Assembly: GCF_009831215.1 (NCBI RefSeq)
Contig: NZ_WUTW01000007.1
Span: 62,001-126,000, forward strand
Direction of reading: 5' to 3'
Origin: Actinomadura rayongensis
GTDB lineage: Bacteria > Actinomycetota > Actinomycetes > Streptosporangiales > Streptosporangiaceae
Length of the DNA stretch: 64,000 nt
The notes beneath the pieces were generated by a model, which saw nothing but the letters and a program-made list of their open reading frames with translations, had not been told where the DNA came from and made no database searches. Below, piece by piece: positions 59,728-64,000 of this stretch. The number at the start of each line of letters is the position of its first letter. The first letter of the stretch is position 1. Both the position numbers and the translations under genes were made by a program.

Positions 59728-61038
59728 TCAGCCCAGCGGGAGGGCGGAGGCTAGCTCGCTGGGCGCGCCGGTGAGCGTGCCGCAGACGTCGGCGAGGCGG
59801 AGGGAGGCCTCGATGTGGCCGGCGAGGAATCCGGCGTCCCGGCCCACCGCCTCGAAGCGGCCCGAGCCCCAGGAGTACTGCCAGGGCAGGCCGAGGAAGT
59901 ACAGGCCCGGGATGCTGGTGGCCCCGCGCCAGTGCATCGGGTAGCCGCGGCCGTCGAAGGCCGGGAGTTCGATCCAGCGGTGGTCGCGGGCGAAGCCGGT
60001 CGCCCAGACGACGGACGTGACGCCCGCCGCGCGCAGGTCCAGCGAGCGCGGCTGCTCGGACGGCTCCCAGACGGGCACGTAGCGGGCCTCGGCGGGCGCG
60101 TCGATGCGCTGGGCGGCGATGTGCGCGTCGATGGCGTCCTTGATGCCCTCGGCCACGGCGTCCGCGCGGTCGAGGTTGAGCTTGAGGTCGTCGGCGAACT
60201 CCAGGGCCGCGCCGTCGACGCCGGTGAGCCGTCCGTACAGGCGCATGCCGTCCCGGGCGAAGGCGCGCAGGTCGATGTCGCGGCCTCCGTCGCGTCCGGT
60301 GACGTAGTGGTTGACCCGCATCCGGACCCCGTCGGCGTCGTCGAAGGCGTCGATGGTCTTGGCGTAGTGGCCCATCTCGTCCAGCCAGGCCACGCAGTCC
60401 TTGCCCCGGTAGAAGCGGGCGACCCGGGGAGCGCCGCCCACCGCCAGATGCACTTGGCGGCCCGCCAGGTGCAGGTCCTCGGCGATCTGGCAGCCGGACT
60501 GGCCGGTGCCGATGACCAGGACTCCCCCGTCGGGCAACTGGTCGGGATTGCGGTAGCGCGAGGAGTGGACCTGTTCCACGTCCGACGGCAGCCGCTCGGC
60601 CATCCGGGGGACGGACGGCGCGTGGTACGGGCCGGTCGCCACCACCACCTGGTCGGCGGTGAAGGCGCCCGCGGTCGTCGTGAGGTCGAACACGCCGCCG
60701 GACCGCCGCAGGCCCGTGACGGTGACGCCCTCGACGAGCGGCGGCCGGAAGAAGGCCACGTAGTCCTCCAGGTACCGGACGATCTCGTCGCGGACCATGA
60801 AGCCGTCGGGATCCGTCCCCTGGTACGGGTAGCCGGGCAGTTTGCACTGCCAGTTGGGGGTCACCAGGCAGAACGTGTCCCAGCGGCGCTCGCGCCACTC
60901 GCGTCCGACCCGGCCGGCCTCCAGCACGACGTGGTCGATGCCGCGCTCCCGCAGGTGGTAGCTCATGGAGAGACCGGCCTGGCCCCCGCCGACGACGGCG
61001 ACCGGGTAGTGGGCCCCGGCGAGCCCCGGCGGGTTCAC
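59728..61038 (-). CDS. MSMEG_0569-family flavin-dependent oxidoreductase
   Basis: A 436-aa FAD/NADPH monooxygenase-like protein. FAD motif: VAVVGGGQAGLSMSYHL near residue 13; NADPH motif: VLVIGTGQSGCQIAEDL near 170; the FMO-like ATG motif VVWATGFARDHRWIEL near 340. Such enzymes N-hydroxylate or S-oxidise small substrates; in this cluster an N-oxidation leading to a nitrile precursor is conceivable. GTG start chosen because GGGAGCGA precedes it and because it overlaps a 22-codon upstream frame by GTGA; the longer frame to 61197 has no support. Confidence 0.92.
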   Translation of the reverse strand: MNPPGLAGAHYPVAVVGGGQAGLSMSYHLRERGIDHVVLEAGRVGREWRERRWDTFCLVTPNWQCKLPGYPYQGTDPDGFMVRDEIVRYLEDYVAFFRPPLVEGVTVTGLRRSGGVFDLTTTAGAFTADQVVVATGPYHAPSVPRMAERLPSDVEQVHSSRYRNPDQLPDGGVLVIGTGQSGCQIAEDLHLAGRQVHLAVGGAPRVARFYRGKDCVAWLDEMGHYAKTIDAFDDADGVRMRVNHYVTGRDGGRDIDLRAFARDGMRLYGRLTGVDGAALEFADDLKLNLDRADAVAEGIKDAIDAHIAAQRIDAPAEARYVPVWEPSEQPRSLDLRAAGVTSVVWATGFARDHRWIELPAFDGRGYPMHWRGATSIPGLYFLGLPWQYSWGSGRFEAVGRDAGFLAGHIEASLRLADVCGTLTGAPSELASALPLG

Positions 61039-61103
61039 CGCTCGCTCCCGTCGGCGTTCCCGACGTACGCGGTGGCCGCGCGATGGAAAGACAGCTCGGG
61101 CAT
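61035..61103 (-). CDS. 22-aa leader peptide or remnant of an MSMEG_0570-like gene
   Basis: A mini-ORF with a very good ribosome site (GGGAGGATCTC before ATG 61103) whose stop overlaps the GTG of the flavin oxidoreductase. The product starts MPELSFHRA and ends NADGSER. From memory, MSMEG_0570 proteins begin with a similar Met-Pro-Glu-x-x-Phe and have a Trp-Pro-Asp-Gly segment, so this may be a collapsed copy of that otherwise missing cluster member. It could equally be a leader that couples ribosomes onto the oxidoreductase. Confidence 0.45.
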   Translation of the reverse strand: MPELSFHRAATAYVGNADGSER

Positions 61104-61177
61104 GAGATCCTCCCTGCAGAACCCCGAGGCCGGTCCGGCCCTCGGGACTGCTTGATGAGTGCCACCTCATCCCTCGC

Positions 61178-61224
61178 GTGTTACCGAACGGGGTCATCCG
61201 GACTAAACGGGCGTTACCAAACGC
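61178..61224. promoter_or_regulatory. Two direct copies of a GTTACC-containing operator, 33 bp apart
   Basis: GTGTTACCGAACGG (61178-61191) and GCGTTACCAAACGC (61211-61224) share GxGTTACCxAACG. The second is a palindrome GCGTT-N4-AACGC. Their 33-bp spacing, about three helical turns, places both on one DNA face in the region between the nitrilase cluster and the divergent carboxylesterase. They are plausible sites for a regulator of the cluster. They do not fit the GlnR half-site spacing I know. Confidence 0.6.
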
Positions 61225-61352
61225 TCACCGCCGGTGACGGCGGACGCGGCCCCGAACGGTGTTCTTGTCAGCCGTCCGCATAGGCACGGTCCCGGCGGAT
61301 CTCTAGGGTGTGCGCCACTTCACATTTCGGGGGCCTCCTCGAAAGGACCGTC

Positions 61353-62963
61353 ATGGCGCTTCGGCGTTGGCTGGGAACGATCGCGCTCGCTGTGAGCGTG
61401 CTGGGCGGGACGGTCGCGGGACCCGTGCGGGCCGCGGAACCGCAGGACGTCGTCCAGACCGGGAGCGGCGCGGTCAAGGGGGTGGCGACGGCGGGGTACC
61501 GGGCCTTCCACGGCATCCCCTACGCGAAGCCGCCGCTCGGCGACCTCCGCTGGCGGCCCCCGCAGCCGCCCGCCGCCTGGACGGGCGTGCGCGACGCGAC
61601 CGGGAACCGGACGGTCCGCTGCCCGCAGCACCGCCTGTCGTACGAACCGGACCGGCCGATGACCGAGGACTGCCTGGTCGTCGACGTCTACACCCCGCCG
61701 GGCGCCACCGACGCCGACCGCCTGCCCGTCATGGTGTGGCTGCACGGCGGCGGGTTCGAGAACGGCTCGGGGGCCGACTTCAACGCCGCCGGGTTCGTCG
61801 CCCGCGCCGACGCCGTGGTCGTCTCGGTCACCTACCGGCTGGGCGCGCTCGGCTTCCTGGCGCTGCCCGGCCTGCGCGCCGAGGACCCGAAGCTGAACTA
61901 CGGCCTCCAGGACCAGCAGGAGGCGCTGCGCTGGGTCCACCGGAACATCGCCGCGTTCGGCGGCGACGCCGGACGGGTCACGCTGTTCGGGGAGTCGGCC
62001 GGGGCGCTGTCCACGTGCGCGCACCTGACGATCCCGTCGTCGGCGGGCCTGTTCCACCGGGCGATCATGCAGAGCGGCCCGTGCGAGGACTCCCAGGTGC
62101 ACGCCGCGACGCTCGCCGCCGCCGAGAAGCACGGCGCGGGCTTCGCCGACAAGGCGGGCTGCCCGGACGGCCCGGACCGGCTCGCCTGCCTGCGCGCCCT
62201 GCCCGCCGCCGACCTGGTCGCCGCCGCCCCGCCGCTGGACGATCCCGCGAGCGTGCAGGGCGTGCCGTGGGCGCCGGTCGTGGACGGGACGTTCCTGCCG
62301 GGCGATCCGGCCGACCTCGTCCGGGCCGGGAAGTTCACCCGGATGCCGGTCATGATCGGGATCAACCGGGAGGAGGGGCGCCTGTTCACCGCCCTGTTCC
62401 GCCTCAAGACCGACCACGACCTCACCGAGACCGAGTACCGGGCGCAGCTCGACGCCTTCGGCGGCCCGCTGGTCGGGGGGATCTTCGCGCTGCTCTACCC
62501 GTCGGAGCGGTACGGCTCGCCGGAACGGGCGCTGGCCGCCCTGCTCACGGACATGATGTTCGCGCACCCCGTCCAGGGGATGGCGAGCGCCTTCTCCGAC
62601 CGGGTGCCGACGTTCGCCTACGAGTTCAACGAGCCGAAGGCGCCCAGCGTCATCCCGACCCTTCCCGACCTTCGCTGCGCGTGCCACGCCTCGGAGATCC
62701 TTTACCTGCTGGATCCCGATTCCGCCCGCTACGACGCGGCGCAGAAGGCCCTCGCCGACCAGATGATCCGCACCTGGGGGACCTTCGCCGCGACCGGCTC
62801 CCCCACCTCCACGACCCTTCCGGCGTGGCCCGGGTTCAACCGGCTCAGCTCGCCCTACCGCAACCTCAACTCGGCCGGCGAACCGGACGTCACCCGCTTC
62901 GGCGCCTTCCAGAACGTCCACCAGGACTGGTTCTGGGCCCTCGTTTCACCGTTCCTGACCTAG
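61353..62963 (+). CDS. Secreted type B carboxylesterase
   Basis: A 536-aa alpha/beta-hydrolase of the carboxylesterase/cholinesterase type, exported through a Sec signal peptide (residues ~1-29, RRW then LGTIALAVSVLGGTVAG and the AXA-like site VRAAEP). Oxyanion hole in VWLHGGGFENGS (~120-131), nucleophile Ser in GESAGALS (~211), acid and His expected in NREEGR and the CACHASEILYLL segment (~450). The ATG at 61353 follows GAAAGGACC. It cleaves carboxylic esters outside the cell. Divergent from the nitrilase cluster and convergent with the MarR gene, four bases apart. Confidence 0.93.
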   Translation: MALRRWLGTIALAVSVLGGTVAGPVRAAEPQDVVQTGSGAVKGVATAGYRAFHGIPYAKPPLGDLRWRPPQPPAAWTGVRDATGNRTVRCPQHRLSYEPDRPMTEDCLVVDVYTPPGATDADRLPVMVWLHGGGFENGSGADFNAAGFVARADAVVVSVTYRLGALGFLALPGLRAEDPKLNYGLQDQQEALRWVHRNIAAFGGDAGRVTLFGESAGALSTCAHLTIPSSAGLFHRAIMQSGPCEDSQVHAATLAAAEKHGAGFADKAGCPDGPDRLACLRALPAADLVAAAPPLDDPASVQGVPWAPVVDGTFLPGDPADLVRAGKFTRMPVMIGINREEGRLFTALFRLKTDHDLTETEYRAQLDAFGGPLVGGIFALLYPSERYGSPERALAALLTDMMFAHPVQGMASAFSDRVPTFAYEFNEPKAPSVIPTLPDLRCACHASEILYLLDPDSARYDAAQKALADQMIRTWGTFAATGSPTSTTLPAWPGFNRLSSPYRNLNSAGEPDVTRFGAFQNVHQDWFWALVSPFLT

Positions 62964-62966
62964 GGA

Positions 62967-63437
62967 TCAGGCCGGCGCCGCGCGGTTGACGAGCAGGTCG
63001 AAGGCCGTCTGGACGAGGGCGGCCTCCTCGGCGGTCAGTCCGTCGAGGACCTCGGCGAGCCAGTCGCGGCTGTGGCACAGCGCGGCCGACGCGGCGACCC
63101 CGGCGGGGGTCGCCGCGATCAGCTTGACGCGCCCGTCCTCGGGATCGGGACGGCGTTCCACCAGCCCGAGGGCGATCAGGCGGTCGACCTTGGCGGTGAG
63201 GTTGGACGGGTCGCAGCCGAACCGCGCGGCGAGGTCCTTCATCGAGGACGGCTCGACCGCCGCGAGCCCCAGCACCCGCGCCTGGGCGAGGGTGAGGCCG
63301 GCGGCGCGGGCCGAGGTCTCGAAGTCGACCAGGTAGGCGCCGACGAAGTCCAGCATGGCCCGGCGGATGCCGGGAAAGCTGCCCCGGGCCATGTCGCCCG
63401 TCAGGGTCTCTCCGCTGAAGGACGGTCGTGTGCTCAC
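62967..63437 (-). CDS. MarR-family regulator
   Basis: A 156-aa MarR protein with a winged helix-turn-helix (MKDLAARFGCDPSNLTAKVDRLIALGLVERRPDPEDGRVKL in parts, ~64-105) and amphipathic dimer helices at both ends. GTG start at 63437. Two palindromes lie between it and the divergent SnoaL-like gene, so it likely represses both itself and that gene. Ligand not deducible; MarR proteins often sense phenolic compounds or oxidants. Confidence 0.92.
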   Translation of the reverse strand: MSTRPSFSGETLTGDMARGSFPGIRRAMLDFVGAYLVDFETSARAAGLTLAQARVLGLAAVEPSSMKDLAARFGCDPSNLTAKVDRLIALGLVERRPDPEDGRVKLIAATPAGVAASAALCHSRDWLAEVLDGLTAEEAALVQTAFDLLVNRAAPA

Positions 63438-63470
63438 CCGTCCAAAGTACCTGAGACACTCCGTCAAAAA

Positions 63471-63507
63471 GCCTGATACTCTCAGGCAAACACATGAGAG
63501 TCTCATG
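63471..63507. promoter_or_regulatory. Two palindromic MarR operator candidates
   Basis: GCCTGA-TACTC-TCAGGC (63471-63487) and CATGAGA-G-TCTCATG (63493-63507) are perfect inverted repeats, centres 21 bp apart, two helical turns. Both are in the 93-bp region between divergent starts of the MarR gene and the SnoaL-like gene, which fits cooperative binding by MarR dimers. Confidence 0.75.
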
Positions 63508-63530
63508 TTGTTTGAGCCAGAGGAGCGTCC

Positions 63531-64000
63531 ATGAGCACCGAGGTGCAAGCCCCGCCGAAGATCGCGGAGCGCCAGATCGACGAGGTCACCGCGCGGTACG
63601 TCCGGGCGGCCGACCACCGGGACGGGCGGGCCATGGCCGCGCTGTTCACCGACGACGCGGTCGTCGAGATCCGCTACACCGGCGCGGGCGAGTCCGAACT
63701 TCTCGGGACGGTGCGCGGGGCCGAGGCCATCGGCCACGCCGTGGCGGGCATGATGGCCCCGCACCCGCCGCTCGGCTGGAGCCACCACACCACGTTCAAC
63801 CACCTCGTGGAGGTCGACGGCGAGACCGCCACCAACGACGCGCAGTTCGTGGTCTACAACGTCGTCGGCCGGGCGCGGCCCGCCGAGGGGTGGCCGCCGG
63901 ACGCGTCCGGGGCGCAGGGGTCGATCACGCCGATCGAGTCCGGCTACGTGCGGTCCCGGCTGTCGCGCGTCGACGGGCGCTGGCTGATCACCGAACTGGT
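63531..64000 (+). CDS. SnoaL-like / NTF2-fold protein, 3' end outside window
   Basis: The first 156 codons of a nuclear-transport-factor-2-fold protein. It shows the opening helices (QIDEVTARYVRAADHRDGRAMAALFTDDAVVEI in parts) and central strands (SHHTTFNHLVEVDG, TNDAQFVVYNVVG, RWLITEL). Members act as small polyketide cyclases, dehydratases, isomerases or ring-hydroxylating-type subunits. ATG preceded by AGAGGAGCG. It is divergent from, and probably controlled by, the MarR gene through the palindromes between them. Confidence 0.88.
   Translation, partial: MSTEVQAPPKIAERQIDEVTARYVRAADHRDGRAMAALFTDDAVVEIRYTGAGESELLGTVRGAEAIGHAVAGMMAPHPPLGWSHHTTFNHLVEVDGETATNDAQFVVYNVVGRARPAEGWPPDASGAQGSITPIESGYVRSRLSRVDGRWLITEL

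Noticed and set aside
61035..61103. RiPP precursor peptide for the radical SAM enzyme
   Set aside because: The 22-residue frame has no leader/core layout and the MSMEG_0568 family is not known for peptide modification; a remnant or leader is simpler.
61104..61352. GlnR (nitrogen regulator) box before the nitrilase cluster
   Set aside because: GTTACC elements are present, but the half-site spacing of known GlnR boxes is not met on either strand.
1..64000. CRISPR arrays, tRNA/rRNA genes, insertion sequences, attachment sites
   Set aside because: No regularly spaced repeats, cloverleaf-like stretches, transposase or integrase motifs, or terminal inverted repeats were found by reading.

Overview
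The window is very GC-rich, with GC-biased third positions, frequent GTG/TTG starts and many 4-bp ATGA/GTGA gene overlaps. Together with the gene families present (DUF1707, Uma2, AfsR-like ATPase-LuxR, double-GTPase/GAP1 set, MSMEG_05xx nitrilase cluster) this points to a filamentous actinomycete, probably Streptosporangiales/Actinomadura-like. The genus is inference.

Region 1 (1-18508) is part of a nonribosomal peptide cluster. A 3,659-aa NRPS (C-A-PCP-E / C-[A tail]-PCP / C-A(Thr)-PCP-E) overlaps a second NRPS that leaves the window at position 1. Module 2 of the large NRPS has lost its adenylation core and keeps only the last ~75 residues of an A domain. The neighbouring 503-aa free-standing A protein has the complementary defect: it stops just after motif A8, where the NRPS fragment begins. 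This looks like one adenylation domain split over two polypeptides. Divergent SbnA/SbnB-like genes should make L-2,3-diaminopropionate, and the acidic pocket of the free-standing A core fits a small diamino acid.

Region 2 (18544-22806) holds small accessory genes: a possible winged-helix protein, a Uma2 nuclease-fold protein, a 5'-truncated AraC regulator coupled to an ADP-ribosylglycohydrolase, a PfkB sugar kinase with a suspected frameshift at its start, a long perfect hairpin terminator, and an ACT-domain protein.

Region 3 (23003-33478) is a six-gene block: GrpE-like factor, Hsp70 without a lid, a helical/FN3-like scaffold, a zinc-ribbon GTPase, a GAP1-like protein and a membrane zinc-ribbon GTPase. 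It resembles computationally predicted NTP-dependent conflict (defence) systems and is the best candidate for an undescribed immune-type system here.

Region 4 (33583-43176) holds a nitroreductase, a Bcr/CflA exporter, a tiny two-zinc-knuckle protein, a TetR regulator with a perfect operator, an HtrA-like protease, an FdhF/YdeP molybdoenzyme, an ATPase-LuxR regulator and a DUF1707 protein.

Region 5 (43165-50983) is a catabolic locus: amidase and 2-hydroxyacid dehydrogenase on one strand; DUF3830, two Asp/Glu-racemase-like proteins, a GntR regulator, a class III aminotransferase and an acyl-CoA dehydrogenase on the other. The same near-palindrome (ATTGTCAACAAT) overlaps the -10 of the main promoter and lies before the aminotransferase, and is a likely GntR operator. 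At 51172-53022 is a KAP-type NTPase fused to a response-regulator receiver domain.

Region 6 (53076-61103) is a tightly overlapping MSMEG_0565-0572 / Nit1C-type nitrilase cluster. It carries two nitrilases in tandem, one of which has lost its catalytic Cys and Glu (both Asp). A secreted carboxylesterase, a MarR regulator and the start of a SnoaL-like gene finish the window. No tRNA, rRNA, CRISPR array, transposase or integrase was seen.
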